NCBI RefSeq assembly: GCF_007097525.1
Contig: NZ_VKDD01000008.1
Span: forward strand, 26,424-90,423
Length of the DNA: 64,000 bases
DNA from: Thalassomonas sp. M1454
Lineage (GTDB): Bacteria > Pseudomonadota > Gammaproteobacteria > Enterobacterales > Alteromonadaceae
Reading direction: 5' to 3'
The position numbers and the translations under genes were made by a program. Positions within the stretch are counted from its first letter, which is position 1. Every line of letters starts with the position of its first letter. Below are positions 1-9,356 of this stretch, piece after piece. The notes below the pieces were generated by a model. It had not been told where the DNA came from. It saw nothing but the letters and a program-made list of their open reading frames with translations, and did no database searches.

Positions 1-158
1 TACAGCAACCTGGTGGAATCGTTGAGAAAGAAGCTGCAATCGACGTATCAAACGTTGCGATCAAAAACCCTGCTACTGGCAAGGCTGATCGTGTAGGTTT
101 TAGAATTGAAGACGGCAAAAAAGTTCGTTTCTTCAAGTCTAATAACGAATTAGTTTAA
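1..158 (+). CDS. rplX: 50S ribosomal protein L24, C-terminal part
   Basis: The 3' end of a gene that begins before the window. The open frame (first full codon at base 3) encodes about 52 residues ending in FFKSNNELV and stops with TAA at 156-158. The segment with [13 protein letters not shown] is characteristic of L24, an assembly-initiating protein of the large ribosomal subunit that binds 23S rRNA. It lies 17 bp before rplE, its usual position in the spc operon. The identification rests on the C-terminal part and on gene order. Confidence 0.9.
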   Translation, partial: QQPGGIVEKEAAIDVSNVAIKNPATGKADRVGFRIEDGKKVRFFKSNNELV

Positions 159-175
159 TTTTTGGAGTAAAAACG

Positions 176-715
176 ATGGCGAAACTGCATGATTTTTACA
201 AAGATACAGTTGTTGCTGAACTTACCAAAGAGTTCGGATACAAAAGTGTCATGCAAGTCCCTCGGATTGAAAAGATCACACTTAACATGGGTGTTGGTGA
301 AGCTATTGCTGATAAAAAAGTTTTAGACCACGCCGTTAACGATCTGACTGCAATCTCTGGTCAAAAGCCGCTAATCACGAAAGCTCGCAACTCTGTTGCT
401 GGTTTTAAAATTCGTGAAGGCTACCCAATTGGTGCAAAAGTAACTCTACGCGGCGAACGCATGTGGGACTTTCTTGAGCGCTTAATCGCAATCTCGGTTC
501 CTCGTATCCGTGATTTCCGTGGCTTGAACCCTAAATCGTTCGATGGCCGTGGTAATTACAGCATGGGCGTGCGTGAGCAAATTATTTTCCCTGAAATCGA
601 TTACGATAAAATCGATAAGATTCGCGGTATGGATATTACTATCACTACTAGCGCAGAATCTAATGCGGAAGGTCATGCTTTGCTGACTGCCTTTAACTTC
701 CCGTTTAAGAAATAG
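176..715 (+). CDS. rplE: 50S ribosomal protein L5
   Basis: Encodes 179 residues, the usual L5 length. L5 binds 5S rRNA and helps form the central protuberance of the large subunit. Typical segments are [11 protein letters not shown] near residue 35, the [12 protein letters not shown] region and the C-terminal [20 protein letters not shown] ribosome binding site lies 7 nt before the ATG. It sits between rplX and rpsN in the standard spc order and should be transcribed from a promoter upstream of the window. In enteric relatives this operon is translationally repressed by S8; no such site was analysed here. Confidence 0.98.
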   Translation: MAKLHDFYKDTVVAELTKEFGYKSVMQVPRIEKITLNMGVGEAIADKKVLDHAVNDLTAISGQKPLITKARNSVAGFKIREGYPIGAKVTLRGERMWDFLERLIAISVPRIRDFRGLNPKSFDGRGNYSMGVREQIIFPEIDYDKIDKIRGMDITITTSAESNAEGHALLTAFNFPFKK

Positions 716-725
716 GTGTAGAGTT

Positions 726-1031
726 ATGGCTAAATCATCAATGAAAGCACGTGAAACGAAACGTGCAAAATTAGTAGCTCAATACGCTGAAAAGCGTGCA
801 GCTCTAAAAGAGATCATCTCAAGTGTAAACTCTTCTGAAGAAGAGCGTTGGGATGCAGTACTAAAACTACAAGCTTTACCTCGTGATTCGAGCAGCAGTC
901 GTCAACGTAACCGTTGTGCGATCACTGGTCGTCCACATGGTTACTTACGTAAGTTCGGCTTAAGCCGTATTAAGTTACGTGAAGCAACTATGCGCGGTGA
1001 AGTACCTGGTCTTAAAAAAGCAAGTTGGTAA
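726..1031 (+). CDS. rpsN: 30S ribosomal protein S14 (zinc-free form)
   Basis: Encodes 101 residues, the length of the long zinc-independent S14. The conserved C-terminal half has [21 protein letters not shown] followed by [10 protein letters not shown]. The paired CxxC zinc motifs of the short S14 type are absent. S14 is a late-assembling protein of the 30S head and is needed for A-site tRNA binding. It follows rplE by 10 bp and precedes rpsH by 14 bp, so it is co-transcribed in the spc operon. Confidence 0.98.
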   Translation: MAKSSMKARETKRAKLVAQYAEKRAALKEIISSVNSSEEERWDAVLKLQALPRDSSSSRQRNRCAITGRPHGYLRKFGLSRIKLREATMRGEVPGLKKASW

Positions 1032-1045
1032 GGGAGTAATTAATT

Positions 1046-1435
1046 ATGATGACTGATCCTATCGCGGATATGTTTACACGCATCCGTAACGGTCAATCTG
1101 CAGCTAAAGTTGCAGTATCTATGCCATCTTCCAAGCTAAAAGTAGCAATTGCTAACTTGCTTAAAGAAGAAGGTTATATTAACGGTTTTGAAATCACTGA
1201 AGGTGTTAAACCAACACTAGAAGTAACTTTAAAATATTTCGATGGTAAAGAAGTAATCGAAACAATCAAGCGTGTTTCACGCCCTGGTTTACGCGTATAC
1301 AAAGGAAGCAATGACCTTCCTCAAGTATTAGCTGGCTTAGGTATTGCTATTGTTTCAACTTCTAAAGGCCTAATGTCTGACCGTGCCGCTCGCAATGCGG
1401 GTCTTGGCGGTGAGATCATTGGTATCGTAGCGTAA
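1046..1435 (+). CDS. rpsH: 30S ribosomal protein S8
   Basis: Encodes 129 residues starting at the first of two consecutive ATG codons (1046 and 1049); either could be used. The N-terminus [14 protein letters not shown] and the C-terminal half with [20 protein letters not shown] are diagnostic of S8. S8 binds the central domain of 16S rRNA and, in enteric bacteria, represses the spc operon mRNA near rplE. An AGGGAG site precedes the start codons. It is located between rpsN and rplF. Confidence 0.98.
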   Translation: MMTDPIADMFTRIRNGQSAAKVAVSMPSSKLKVAIANLLKEEGYINGFEITEGVKPTLEVTLKYFDGKEVIETIKRVSRPGLRVYKGSNDLPQVLAGLGIAIVSTSKGLMSDRAARNAGLGGEIIGIVA

Positions 1436-1446
1436 GGAGCAAGAAT

Positions 1447-1980
1447 ATGTCTCGTGTTGCAAAAGCACCTGTGTCTATCCCTGCTGGCGTTACTGTTACG
1501 TTATCTGGTCAAGACATCACAATCAAAGGTCCAAAAGGCGAATTAGCTCGTACGATTCACAGTGACGTTGTAATTTCTCAAGAAGAAAATACTATTGTTA
1601 CTAACATCGCTAACGACGTTAAAGGCGCTTGGGCTCAAGCTGGTACTGCTCGTGCATTAATCAATAACATGGTTAACGGCGTAAGTACTGGTTTTGAAAA
1701 ACGCTTAATTTTAAACGGTGTTGGTTACCGTGCTAAAGCTGCTGGTCAAACTCTAAACTTATCTTTAGGTTTTTCTCATCCAGTAGAGCACGCTGTTCCA
1801 GCTGGCGTTAAAGTTGAAACTCCTAGTCAAACTGAAATCGTACTTACTGGTGCTGATAAGCAGGTGATTGGTCAAGTAGCTGCGAATATTCGCGCATACC
1901 GTAAACCTGAGCCTTACAAAGGTAAAGGTATTCGTTATAGCGATGAAGTTATTCGTCGTAAAGAAGCTAAGAAGAAGTAG
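1447..1980 (+). CDS. rplF: 50S ribosomal protein L6
   Basis: Encodes 177 residues. It shows the two-fold repeated L6 structure: the N-terminal part has [10 protein letters not shown] and the C-terminal part has [21 protein letters not shown], the conserved rRNA-contact segment. The basic tail KEAKKK is usual. L6 sits near the sarcin-ricin loop of 23S rRNA and matters for factor binding. The start ATG follows the rpsH stop by 11 bp and has an AAGGAG ribosome binding site. Confidence 0.98.
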   Translation: MSRVAKAPVSIPAGVTVTLSGQDITIKGPKGELARTIHSDVVISQEENTIVTNIANDVKGAWAQAGTARALINNMVNGVSTGFEKRLILNGVGYRAKAAGQTLNLSLGFSHPVEHAVPAGVKVETPSQTEIVLTGADKQVIGQVAANIRAYRKPEPYKGKGIRYSDEVIRRKEAKKK

Positions 1981-1989
1981 GATAATACT

Positions 1990-2343
1990 ATGGATAAGAA
2001 AACATCTCGTCTTCGCCGTGCAAAACGTACACGTGCAAAGATCAGCGAGTTGGGTGCGAATCGTTTAGTCGTTTTCCGTACTCCTCGTCACATTTACGCG
2101 CAACTAATCGCTGCATCTGGTTCTGAAGTAATTGCATCTGCATCTACTTTAGACAAAGAAGTTCGCGAATCAGTTAAATCTACTGGTAACAAAGAAGCAG
2201 CAGCAGCAGTTGGTAAAGCAATTGCAGAACGCGCTTCAGCCAAAGGTATTACTAACGTTGCTTTCGATCGTTCAGGTTTCTTATACCACGGTCGTGTACA
2301 AGTGTTAGCAGAAGCAGCTCGTGAAGCTGGCCTTAAATTCTAG
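1990..2343 (+). CDS. rplR: 50S ribosomal protein L18
   Basis: Encodes 117 residues, the typical length. The basic N-terminus rich in Arg and Lys, the segment [14 protein letters not shown], and the C-terminal [20 protein letters not shown] identify L18, which with L5 binds 5S rRNA. The gene lies 9 bp after rplF and 10 bp before rpsE. A run of four GCA alanine codons in the middle is a minor feature of the alanine-rich central helix. Confidence 0.98.
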   Translation: MDKKTSRLRRAKRTRAKISELGANRLVVFRTPRHIYAQLIAASGSEVIASASTLDKEVRESVKSTGNKEAAAAVGKAIAERASAKGITNVAFDRSGFLYHGRVQVLAEAAREAGLKF

Positions 2344-2353
2344 GAGTTAGACA

Positions 2354-2857
2354 ATGGCTAATGTAGAAAACACACAACAAAGTGAATTTGCTGAAAAGTT
2401 AATCGCTGTTAACCGCGTATCAAAAGTGGTTAAAGGTGGTCGTATTTTCAGTTTCACTGCACTAACAGTAGTTGGTGACGGCAACGGTCGTGTTGGTTTT
2501 GGTTACGGTAAGGCGCGTGAAGTTCCTGCTGCAATTCAAAAAGCAATGGAAAAGGCTCGTCGTAACATCGTAAACATTGATCTTAAAGGCACTACTTTAC
2601 AGCATTCTGTAAATGGTAAGCATTCAGGTTCTAAAGTTTACATGCAACCAGCATCAGACGGTACAGGTATCATCGCCGGTGGCGCGATGCGTGCAGTATT
2701 AGAAGTTGCAGGCGTACAGAACGTATTATCTAAAGTATACGGTTCTACTAACCCAATTAACGTGGTACGCGCTACAATCGGTGCTCTAGCGAACATGAAG
2801 TCGCCAGAAACTGTTGCAGCTAAACGTGGCCTTAACGTTTCAGACATTTTGGGGTAA
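2354..2857 (+). CDS. rpsE: 30S ribosomal protein S5
   Basis: Encodes 167 residues. The double-stranded-RNA-binding N-terminal domain ([21 protein letters not shown]) and the C-terminal ribosomal fold ([19 protein letters not shown]) are both clear. S5 sits at the mRNA entry tunnel, influences decoding accuracy and contributes to helicase activity. A GGAGTTAGACA leader precedes the ATG. It is in the standard spc operon slot between rplR and rpmD. Confidence 0.98.
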   Translation: MANVENTQQSEFAEKLIAVNRVSKVVKGGRIFSFTALTVVGDGNGRVGFGYGKAREVPAAIQKAMEKARRNIVNIDLKGTTLQHSVNGKHSGSKVYMQPASDGTGIIAGGAMRAVLEVAGVQNVLSKVYGSTNPINVVRATIGALANMKSPETVAAKRGLNVSDILG

Positions 2858-2863
2858 TAGACA

Positions 2864-3043
2864 ATGGCTAATACAATCAAAGTAACGCAAGTTAAAAGTT
2901 CTATCGGTCGCAAGCCGTCTCATAGAGCAACAATTAAAGGATTAGGTTTACGTCGTATCCGTCATACTGTAGAGTTAGAAGATACTCCATCAGTACGTGG
3001 TATGATCAACTTAGTTCATTACATGATTAAGGTGGAGGATTAA
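2864..3043 (+). CDS. rpmD: 50S ribosomal protein L30
   Basis: A short gene of 59 codons plus stop, found by reading between rpsE and rplO. The product begins [20 protein letters not shown] and continues with a [12 protein letters not shown] segment, which is the signature of L30. L30 is a small protein on the solvent side of the large subunit. The ATG lies 6 bp after the rpsE stop and the TAA lies 3 bp before the rplO start, so translation is probably coupled. Confidence 0.96.
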   Translation: MANTIKVTQVKSSIGRKPSHRATIKGLGLRRIRHTVELEDTPSVRGMINLVHYMIKVED

Positions 3044-3046
3044 GTT

Positions 3047-3481
3047 ATGCATTTAAATACATTATCCCCTGCACCTGGCGCTAAGAAAGCTAAAAAGCGT
3101 TGCGGTCGTGGTATCGGTTCTGGTATCGGCAAAACAGGTGGCCGCGGTCACAAAGGTCAAAAGTCTCGCTCAGGCGGCGGCATTCGTCCTGGTTTTGAAG
3201 GTGGTCAGATGCCTCTTAAACAACGTTTACCTAAATTTGGTTTTACGTCGCGTAAATCTTTAGTTCGCGCTGAAGTACGTTTACACGAATTAAATCAAAT
3301 GAATGTTGATGTTGTTGATATTCACGCGCTTAAAGACGCAGGCCTAATCACTCGTAACATTGAATCTGCAAAGATAATGTTATCTGGTGAAATCAGCCGT
3401 AAAATTACGGTTCGTGGCTTAGCAGTAACCAAAGGTGCACGTGCAGCAATTGAAGCTGCCGGTGGTACAATAGAGGAATAG
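3047..3481 (+). CDS. rplO: 50S ribosomal protein L15
   Basis: Encodes 144 residues. The glycine- and lysine-rich N-terminal extension ([21 protein letters not shown]) is the classic L15 loop that penetrates the large subunit; the globular C-terminal part ends [17 protein letters not shown]15 is an assembly protein that binds late and contacts 23S rRNA. A GGTGGAGG ribosome binding site overlaps the end of rpmD. It precedes secY by 6 bp. Confidence 0.98.
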   Translation: MHLNTLSPAPGAKKAKKRCGRGIGSGIGKTGGRGHKGQKSRSGGGIRPGFEGGQMPLKQRLPKFGFTSRKSLVRAEVRLHELNQMNVDVVDIHALKDAGLITRNIESAKIMLSGEISRKITVRGLAVTKGARAAIEAAGGTIEE

Positions 3482-3487
3482 TACAAA

Positions 3488-4813
3488 ATGGCTACACCAG
3501 GAATGGAAAATAAAGCTGCAGGCGGTTTGTCTGAGCTTAAACAAAGATTATTGTTCGTACTCGGAGCGCTTATTGTGTTTCGTTTAGGTTCATTTGTACC
3601 AATCCCTGGTATTGACGCCGCTGTACTAGCTCAGTTGATTGAACAACAAAAGGGCACCATTGTAGAAATGTTTAACATGTTCTCTGGTGGTGCACTTGAG
3701 CGAGCCTCTGTAATGGCTTTAGGTATTATGCCGTACATCTCAGCTTCGATTATCATGCAAATTAGTACACATATTGTACCTAGTATGCAAGAATTGAAAA
3801 AAGAAGGTGAAGCTGGACGTCGTAAGATCAGTCAGTACACACGCTATGGCACATTGCTACTGGCAACAGTACAGTCGATTGCGATTGCAAATAGTTTACC
3901 GGGTATGATGCCAGGTCTAGTGGTTAACGCTGGCTTTGGTTTCTACTTTACTGCGGTAGTATCTTTAGTAACTGGTACCATGTTCTTAATGTGGTTAGGT
4001 GAACAGATTACTGAACGTGGTATTGGTAACGGTATTTCAATCTTAATCTTCGCTGGTATTGTTGCTGGCATGCCTTCAGCTGTTGGTCAAACAGCTGAAA
4101 TGGCGCGTCAAGGTGAATTGCACTTATTAGCATTATTACTAGTTGGTGTTTTAGTATTTGCTGTGACTTATTTAGTTGTATTTGTAGAGCGCGGCCAACG
4201 CCGTATTGTGGTAAACTATGCTAAGCGCCAACAAGGTCGCAAAGTATTTGCTGCACAAAGCACTCATTTACCTTTAAAAGTAAACATGGCAGGTGTTATT
4301 CCACCTATCTTTGCATCAAGTATTATCTTGTTCCCGGGTACCATCGCAAGTTGGTTCGGTCAAGGTGATGGTGTGGTTGCTAATGCATTGCAAGAGTTTG
4401 CTCTTGCTCTGTCACCAGGTAACCCTTTGTATGTAATGCTATATGCAACTGCAATAATCTTTTTCTGTTTTTTCTACACGGCATTGGTTTTCAATCCGCG
4501 TGAAACAGCAGATAATTTGAAGAAATCTGGTGCGTTTATTCCTGGGATTCGTCCTGGTGAGCAAACGTCAAGATATATTGATAAGGTAATGACTCGCTTA
4601 ACATTAGCGGGTGCTTTATACATTACTCTTATTTGTTTGGTTCCTGAGTTCATGATGATATTTTGGAATGTACAGTTCTATTTTGGCGGTACTTCCCTAC
4701 TAATTATAGTAGTTGTAATTATGGATTTCATGGCACAAGTACAGACTCATTTGATGTCTCATCAATATGACAATGTGCTGAAAAAAGCTAATCTAAAAGG
4801 CTACGGCCGTTAG
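3488..4813 (+). CDS. secY: Preprotein translocase subunit SecY
   Basis: Encodes 441 residues with about ten hydrophobic segments, the size of the SecYEG channel subunit. Recognisable parts include the first transmembrane segment with [12 protein letters not shown], the plug/TM2 region with [13 protein letters not shown], the cytoplasmic loop with [20 protein letters not shown], and TM10 with a final basic tail [10 protein letters not shown]. It forms the membrane pore for secretory and inner-membrane proteins. It lies inside the spc operon between rplO and rpmJ, as in most gammaproteobacteria. Confidence 0.98.
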   Translation: MATPGMENKAAGGLSELKQRLLFVLGALIVFRLGSFVPIPGIDAAVLAQLIEQQKGTIVEMFNMFSGGALERASVMALGIMPYISASIIMQISTHIVPSMQELKKEGEAGRRKISQYTRYGTLLLATVQSIAIANSLPGMMPGLVVNAGFGFYFTAVVSLVTGTMFLMWLGEQITERGIGNGISILIFAGIVAGMPSAVGQTAEMARQGELHLLALLLVGVLVFAVTYLVVFVERGQRRIVVNYAKRQQGRKVFAAQSTHLPLKVNMAGVIPPIFASSIILFPGTIASWFGQGDGVVANALQEFALALSPGNPLYVMLYATAIIFFCFFYTALVFNPRETADNLKKSGAFIPGIRPGEQTSRYIDKVMTRLTLAGALYITLICLVPEFMMIFWNVQFYFGGTSLLIIVVVIMDFMAQVQTHLMSHQYDNVLKKANLKGYGR

Positions 4814-4830
4814 AGGCTACGGAGTATAAA

Positions 4831-4944
4831 ATGAAAGTTCGTGCATCCGTTAAAAAGATTTGTCGTAACTGTAAAGTTGTTAAGCGTGCAGGTGTGGTTC
4901 GCGTAATTTGCGCAGAGCCTAAGCACAAGCAACGCCAAGGCTAA
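4831..4944 (+). CDS. rpmJ: 50S ribosomal protein L36 (zinc-binding form)
   Basis: A 37-codon gene just after secY. The product begins [19 protein letters not shown] and ends in [10 protein letters not shown]. Cys11, Cys14, Cys27 and His32 form the zinc ribbon of the metal-containing L36 form. L36 binds 23S rRNA at the base of the central protuberance. A GGAG site lies 7 nt before the ATG. It is the last gene of the spc group; a 136-bp gap then separates it from rpsM. Confidence 0.96.
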   Translation: MKVRASVKKICRNCKVVKRAGVVRVICAEPKHKQRQG

Positions 4945-4953
4945 ATCTTTTAC

Positions 4954-4997
4954 TAAAGTGTCATTTATTGTATTATTTTGCAATTTGTGACACTTTA
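4954..4997 (+). promoter_or_regulatory. Inverted repeat in the leader of the alpha operon
   Basis: TAAAGTGTCA (4954-4963) and TGACACTTTA (4988-4997) form a perfect 10-bp inverted repeat with a 24-nt AT-rich spacer, in the 136-bp gap between rpmJ and rpsM. There is no T-run after it, so it does not look like an intrinsic terminator. In enteric bacteria the leader just before rpsM carries an mRNA structure bound by S4. Whether this repeat takes part in such control here is only a suggestion. Confidence 0.4.
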
Positions 4998-5080
4998 TAT
5001 TGCAAAAATGTTGCTGGTTGAGTATCCTAACGGGCTTTTCAACCGGTTATCTTTTAACCTTAAATATAGGAGATGTGTTA

Positions 5081-5437
5081 GTGGCCCGTATCGCTGGCAT
5101 TAACATCCCTGATCGTAAACATGCAGTAATTGCCATTACTGCCATCTACGGTATCGGTGCAACTCGTGCAAAGACAATTTGTGCAGAAGCAGGTATCGCA
5201 GAAAATATAAAGATCAGCGAATTAGACGAAGCTCAAATAGATTTGCTTCGTGCAGAAGTGGCGAAATTCACCGTAGAAGGTGACTTACGTCGTGAAGTTT
5301 CAATGAACATCAAGCGTCTGATGGACCTTGGCTGTTATCGTGGTTTACGCCATCGTCGCAGTCTCCCTCTACGTGGTCAACGCACTAAGACTAATGCGCG
5401 CACCCGTAAAGGTCCTCGTAAGCCGATTAAAAAGTAG
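5081..5437 (+). CDS. rpsM: 30S ribosomal protein S13
   Basis: Encodes 118 residues from a GTG start; the upstream in-frame extension to about 5000 does not look like S13 and is rejected. [19 protein letters not shown] is the standard N-terminus, and the C-terminus [16 protein letters not shown] is the conserved basic tail that contacts P-site tRNA. A TAGGAG site at 5068-5073 lies 7 nt before the GTG. S13 sits in the 30S head and forms bridges to the large subunit. It is the first gene of the alpha operon (rpsM-rpsK-rpsD-rpoA-rplQ). Confidence 0.97.
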   Translation: MARIAGINIPDRKHAVIAITAIYGIGATRAKTICAEAGIAENIKISELDEAQIDLLRAEVAKFTVEGDLRREVSMNIKRLMDLGCYRGLRHRRSLPLRGQRTKTNARTRKGPRKPIKK

Positions 5438-5452
5438 ATCGAGGAAATAGAC

Positions 5453-5842
5453 ATGGCTAAAACACCAACGCGCACGAAAAAGCGCGTAAAAAAACAAGTT
5501 GCTGATGGCATGGCTCATATCCATGCTTCTTTCAACAACACAATCGTAACTCTTACAGATCGTCAAGGTAACGCGTTATCTTGGGCAACTGCAGGTGGTT
5601 CTGGTTTCCGTGGTTCACGTAAATCAACTCCATTCGCTGCACAGGTTGCTGCTGATCGTGCTGGTAAAGTAGCACAAGAGTTTGGTTTGAAGAATATTGA
5701 AGTATTCGTTAAAGGTCCAGGTCCAGGTCGTGAATCTGCAATCCGTGCCTTAAATGCTGCTGGTTTTAAAATCACCAACATTACTGACGTTACTCCGATT
5801 CCTCATAATGGTTGTCGTCCACCTAAGAAACGTCGCGTTTAA
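5453..5842 (+). CDS. rpsK: 30S ribosomal protein S11
   Basis: Encodes 129 residues. The strong S11 motifs are [27 protein letters not shown] and [15 protein letters not shown], ending in [17 protein letters not shown]11 is on the 30S platform near the mRNA exit and the P site. It starts 15 bp after rpsM with a CGAGGAAA ribosome binding site and precedes rpsD by 21 bp. Confidence 0.98.
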   Translation: MAKTPTRTKKRVKKQVADGMAHIHASFNNTIVTLTDRQGNALSWATAGGSGFRGSRKSTPFAAQVAADRAGKVAQEFGLKNIEVFVKGPGPGRESAIRALNAAGFKITNITDVTPIPHNGCRPPKKRRV

Positions 5843-5863
5843 TAGGTCTGTTGGAGAAATAAC

Positions 5864-6484
5864 ATGGCAAGATATTTAGGCCCAAAGCTTAAGCTTAGCC
5901 GCCGCGAAGGAACTGATTTGTTCCTTAAAAGTGGTGTAAGGGCAATTGATACTAAATGTAAGATCGAAACTATTCCTGGTCAACACGGCGCTCGTCGCGG
6001 TCGTTTATCTGACTATGGTCTGATGCTTCGTGAAAAACAAAAAGTTCGTCGTATTTACGGTGTTCTTGAGAAGCAGTTCCGTAATTACTACAAGCAAGCT
6101 GCTCGTCTTAAAGGCAACACAGGTGAAAACTTGTTAAACCTTTTAGAAGTGCGCTTAGACAACGTTGTATACCGTATGGGCTATGCCTCTACACGTGCAG
6201 AAGCTCGTCAACTAGTTAGCCACAAAGCTATCGTAGTTAACGGTCAAGTTGTTAACATTCCATCTTTCGCTGTTAAGCCAGAAGATACTGTTTCAATTCG
6301 TGAGAAGTCTAAAACTCAAGCGCGCATCGTTGCTGCTTTAGAATTAGCTGATCAACGTGAGAAGCCAGTCTGGGTTGAAGTTGATAACAAGAAGATGGAA
6401 GGTACGTTTAAACGTTACCCAGATCGTTCTGATTTATCAGCAGAAATTAATGAACAGTTGATTGTCGAGCTTTACTCGAAATAA
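5864..6484 (+). CDS. rpsD: 30S ribosomal protein S4
   Basis: Encodes 206 residues. The start [23 protein letters not shown] and the S4 RNA-binding domain ([27 protein letters not shown]) are clear. S4 nucleates assembly of the 30S body, affects decoding accuracy, and in enteric bacteria is the translational repressor of this operon. It starts 21 bp after rpsK with a TTGGAG site. The protein lacks the zinc-knuckle cysteines seen in some S4 forms. Confidence 0.98.
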   Translation: MARYLGPKLKLSRREGTDLFLKSGVRAIDTKCKIETIPGQHGARRGRLSDYGLMLREKQKVRRIYGVLEKQFRNYYKQAARLKGNTGENLLNLLEVRLDNVVYRMGYASTRAEARQLVSHKAIVVNGQVVNIPSFAVKPEDTVSIREKSKTQARIVAALELADQREKPVWVEVDNKKMEGTFKRYPDRSDLSAEINEQLIVELYSK

Positions 6485-6509
6485 AGCTGAACTTTAAGAG
6501 AGGACAAAA

Positions 6510-7499
6510 ATGCAGGGTTCTGTAACCGAATTCCTTAAGCCGAAATTAGTTGGTATCGAGAATATCAGTACTACTCGTGCTAAGGTAACATTAGAACCAC
6601 TTGAACGTGGTTTTGGTCATACTTTAGGTAATGCGTTACGTCGCATTCTTCTTTCATCAATGCCAGGTTGTGCAGTGACGGAAGTTGAAATTGATGGTGT
6701 ATTACATGAATACAGCAGTAAAGAAGGTGTTCAAGAAGACATCATCGAAATACTGTTGAATCTTAAAGATTTGGCTGTTGGTTTAGAAGGCAAAACTGAA
6801 GCAGTTTTAACTTTAACTAAGTCAGGTGAAGGCCCTGTAACGGCCGCTGATATACAGCATGATGGTGATGTTACTATCGCTAATCCTGCTCACGTTATCT
6901 GTAACTTAACAGGTGACGGTTCAATCAGCATGCGCATCAAAGTAGAAATGGGTCGTGGTTACGTTCCAGCTTCTATTCGTCGCAACGCCGAGGAAGAAGA
7001 ACGCGCAATTGGTCGTTTACTAGTTGATGCGTCTTTCAGTCCTGTTGAGAGAATTGCTTATGACGTTGACTCGGCTCGTGTTGAACAACGTACTGACTTA
7101 GATAAGCTTGTTATCGACATGGAAACTAACGGTACGTTAGATCCAGAAGAGGCGATTCGTCGTGCATCAACAATTCTAGCTGAACAGTTAGATGCGTTTG
7201 TTGACTTACGCGATGTTAAAGAAGTTGAACCGGAAGAAGTTAAACCTGCTTTCGATCCAATTTTACTTCGTCCAGTTGATGACCTAGAGCTTACAGTTCG
7301 TTCAGCCAACTGTTTAAAAGCAGAAGCGATTCAGTATATTGGTGATTTAGTACAGCGTGCAGAAGTAGAACTTCTTAAAACTCCTAATTTAGGTAAGAAA
7401 TCTCTTACTGAAATCAAGGATGTTTTAGCGTCTCGTGGCTTATCTCTAGGCATGCGCCTAGAAAACTGGCCACCTGAAAGCATTGCTGATAACGACTAA
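6510..7499 (+). CDS. rpoA: DNA-directed RNA polymerase alpha subunit
   Basis: Encodes 329 residues, the normal length. The N-terminal assembly domain has [23 protein letters not shown], and the C-terminal domain (from about residue 245) has the helix-hairpin-helix region with [19 protein letters not shown] and [22 protein letters not shown], which bind UP elements and activators. Alpha dimerises to start assembly of RNA polymerase. It is preceded by GAGAGGA, lies between rpsD and rplQ, and its UP-element-binding residues are relevant to the AT-rich upstream tracts of the rRNA promoters at 63410 and 63548. Confidence 0.99.
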   Translation: MQGSVTEFLKPKLVGIENISTTRAKVTLEPLERGFGHTLGNALRRILLSSMPGCAVTEVEIDGVLHEYSSKEGVQEDIIEILLNLKDLAVGLEGKTEAVLTLTKSGEGPVTAADIQHDGDVTIANPAHVICNLTGDGSISMRIKVEMGRGYVPASIRRNAEEEERAIGRLLVDASFSPVERIAYDVDSARVEQRTDLDKLVIDMETNGTLDPEEAIRRASTILAEQLDAFVDLRDVKEVEPEEVKPAFDPILLRPVDDLELTVRSANCLKAEAIQYIGDLVQRAEVELLKTPNLGKKSLTEIKDVLASRGLSLGMRLENWPPESIADND

Positions 7500-7541
7500 G
7501 TCAATCAGAATTTAATAGTTTAAGAGAAGAAGGATTAACGT

Positions 7542-7949
7542 ATGCGCCATCGTAAAAGCGGTCGCCAGTTAAACCGTAATAGCAGTCATCGCCAGGCGAT
7601 GTTCCGCAATATGGCAAGCTCTTTAGTAAAACACGGTGTTATTAAAACTACCGTTGCTAAAGCTAAAGAACTACGTCGCGTTGTTGAGCCACTAATTACA
7701 TTGGCTAAAACAGATAGCGTTGCAAATCGTCGTTTGGCATTTGCTCGTACACGTGACCAAGAAGTAGTAGGTTTATTATTCAGCGAACTTGGTCCTCGTT
7801 ACCAAGAACGTCCAGGTGGTTACACTCGCATTTTAAAATGTGGTTACCGTACTGGTGATAAAGCACCTATGGCTTATGTTGAACTTGTAGACCGTCCAGT
7901 AGTTGAAGAAACTGCTGACGTGGTTGAAGAAGTTTCAGCTGAAGCATAA
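7542..7949 (+). CDS. rplQ: 50S ribosomal protein L17
   Basis: Encodes 135 residues. The N-terminus [20 protein letters not shown] and the middle part ending in [24 protein letters not shown] are the L17 signatures. The acidic C-terminal tail is a variable extension common in gammaproteobacteria. L17 sits near the exit tunnel. It is the last gene of the alpha operon, with a strong intrinsic terminator 20 bp downstream. Confidence 0.98.
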   Translation: MRHRKSGRQLNRNSSHRQAMFRNMASSLVKHGVIKTTVAKAKELRRVVEPLITLAKTDSVANRRLAFARTRDQEVVGLLFSELGPRYQERPGGYTRILKCGYRTGDKAPMAYVELVDRPVVEETADVVEEVSAEA

Positions 7950-7970
7950 TCAAACCTAGTTTGATATATA

Positions 7971-7999
7971 AAAAAGAGAGCTTAGGCTCTCTTTTTTTT
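7971..7999 (+). terminator. Rho-independent terminator of the alpha operon
   Basis: An AAAAAGAGAGC arm, a TTAG loop and a GCTCTCTTTTT arm form a hairpin followed by an unbroken T run, 21 bp after the rplQ stop codon. It ends the long spc/alpha transcription unit. Confidence 0.9.
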
Positions 8000-8008
8000 T
8001 TGAGGGCT

Positions 8009-8091
8009 AAAAGTGATTTCTACTGCGTTAAATTAAGCCTCGTTTAGATGAACTAAACGTCGGCTCAATTTGTCTTGTATAAATCGCTTTT
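8009..8091. repeat. Hairpin repeat element, copy 1
   Basis: An 83-bp imperfect palindrome just after the rplQ terminator. From outside in: outer arms AAAAGTGATTT (8009-8019) and AAATCGCTTTT (8081-8091); box CTGCGTTA (8023-8030); inner arms AATTAAGCC (8031-8039) and GGCTCAATT (8062-8070); boxes TCGTTTA (8040-8046) and TAAACG (8054-8059); and a CTTG box near 8073. The same boxes with different but mutually complementary arms recur at 8117, 33236 and 33404. No ORF is present. The family is not one I can name. Confidence 0.75.
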
Positions 8092-8116
8092 ATCTCCTCA
8101 AAATATTTGACTGGTT

Positions 8117-8199
8117 AAAATGTGCTTACCCTGCGTTAAATTCAAGCTCGTTTAGGCAGGCTAAAAATCGCTTTAATTTTCCTTGATAAAACCCATTTT
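8117..8199. repeat. Hairpin repeat element, copy 2
   Basis: A second 83-bp copy 25 bp after copy 1. CTGCGTTA is at 8131-8138; inner arms are AATTCAAGC (8139-8147) and GCTTTAATT (8170-8178 or so), complementary at 8 of 9 positions; TCGTTTA is followed by a GGCAGGC loop; and a CCTTG box is at 8181-8185. The outer arms AAAATGTG and CCCATTTT pair with one mismatch. The second half-box is diverged to TAAAAA. Between 8200 and 8326 nothing further is recognised. Confidence 0.7.
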
Positions 8200-8326
8200 T
8201 CCTAACTCAAACTATTTATACTAAATGTGTAAAAATAAAAACTGAAATCGGTGTTTGTAAATACCACTTTATCTCTAATTCCTAAAGTTTACCTTAAGCC
8301 TCGTATTATCTAAAAATGTTGTTTTC

Positions 8327-8355
8327 TTGACCTAAAGCGATATAAAACGTATAAA
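8327..8355 (+). promoter_or_regulatory. Sigma-70 promoter of prkB
   Basis: TTGACC (8327-8332) and TATAAA (8350-8355) are separated by exactly 17 bp and lie 31 bp before the prkB ATG. Both hexamers are near consensus. No regulator site was recognised beside it. Confidence 0.6.
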
Positions 8356-8386
8356 GTTAAGCTGATTAATAATTAGAAGAAAAAAT

Positions 8387-9292
8387 ATGTCTGCTCGAAA
8401 TCCTATTATTGCTGTTACCGGTTCGTCTGGTGCAGGTACCTCTACAACCATGGACGCCTTTGAGCACATATTCCGATCTTTAGATATAAAAGCTGCTATG
8501 GTTGAAGGTGATAGTTTTCATCGCTTCACTCGTCCTGAAATGGATCTTGAAAAACGTAAAGCAAAAGCTGAAGGTGGTAAAGTCAGTTATTTTGGTGATG
8601 TAGCCAATGATTTCGATGCCCTTGAACGTTTATTCCATGATTTTGGTGAAAAAGGTGAAGGTACAATGCGCCGTTACCTTCATACTTTCGATGAAGCAGT
8701 ACCATATAATCAAATGCCAGGTACGTTTACCCCTTGGGAGCCTCTAGGAGGCGAATCAGACCTTTTATTTTATGAAGGTTTACACGGAGGGGTTGTTACA
8801 GATAAAAACGATGTAGCCAGACACGTGGACCTTCTAATCGGCATGGTTCCAATTGTTAACCTTGAATGGATCCAAAAAATTATTCGAGACACTAATAGTC
8901 GGGGCCACTCTCGTGAAGCGGTTACAGATAGCATAGTGCGTAGTATGGAAGATTATTTCACCTTTATTACGCCGCAGTTTTCACGAACCCATATTAATTT
9001 CCAACGTGTGCCTACCGTTGATACATCTAATCCTTTTAGTGCTAAAGCAATTCCGAGTCAGGATGAGAGTTTTGTAGTGATCCGTTTTCGTGAAATGGAA
9101 AATGTAGATTTTCCGTTCTATTTACGCATGATCGATGGATCCTTCATGTCCAGGGTCAACACCTTAGTTGTTCCTGGAGGTAAAATGGGCTTTGCTATGG
9201 AATTAATATTAAAACCATTAATTGTCGAAATCATGGCAAACAAAAGGGAAGCTAGCCAACAAATGGATTGGATGCAGACCTATAAAGAATAA
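8387..9292 (+). CDS. prkB: Phosphoribulokinase PrkB
   Basis: Encodes 301 residues of the P-loop phosphoribulokinase/uridine kinase fold. The nucleotide-binding loop GSSGAGTST is at about residues 12-20, followed by MVEGDSFHRFTR, the substrate region, and LLFYEGLHGG with the catalytic acidic region. It is the PrkB type found in gammaproteobacteria that have no Calvin cycle; no Rubisco gene is in this window, so a role in carbon fixation is not implied. As in Escherichia coli it lies next to yhfA. The physiological role in non-autotrophs is unknown. The start ATG is 31 bp after a good promoter. Confidence 0.92.
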   Translation: MSARNPIIAVTGSSGAGTSTTMDAFEHIFRSLDIKAAMVEGDSFHRFTRPEMDLEKRKAKAEGGKVSYFGDVANDFDALERLFHDFGEKGEGTMRRYLHTFDEAVPYNQMPGTFTPWEPLGGESDLLFYEGLHGGVVTDKNDVARHVDLLIGMVPIVNLEWIQKIIRDTNSRGHSREAVTDSIVRSMEDYFTFITPQFSRTHINFQRVPTVDTSNPFSAKAIPSQDESFVVIRFREMENVDFPFYLRMIDGSFMSRVNTLVVPGGKMGFAMELILKPLIVEIMANKREASQQMDWMQTYKE

Positions 9293-9315
9293 TACTTTAA
9301 AAGTATTACATAAAC

Positions 9316-9340
9316 AAAAGGAGCCTTATGGCTCCTTTAT
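9316..9340. terminator. Bidirectional terminator between prkB and yhfA
   Basis: AAAGGAGCC, a TTAT loop and GGCTCCTTT form a 9-bp hairpin between two convergent genes. The A-rich left flank and short T run on the right allow use on both strands. Confidence 0.8.
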
Positions 9341-9356
9341 CGTTTACAAGGGGAAG

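Noticed and set aside
2638..2913. 91-codon open frame antisense to rpsE and rpmD
   Set aside because: It overlaps two certain ribosomal genes and has no ribosome binding site.
5000..5080. N-terminal extension of S13 starting at 5000
   Set aside because: The extra residues are unlike S13; the GTG at 5081 has a good ribosome binding site and gives the standard length.
8387..9292. Calvin-cycle carbon fixation locus
   Set aside because: The PrkB type is common in heterotrophic gammaproteobacteria and no Rubisco gene is nearby.
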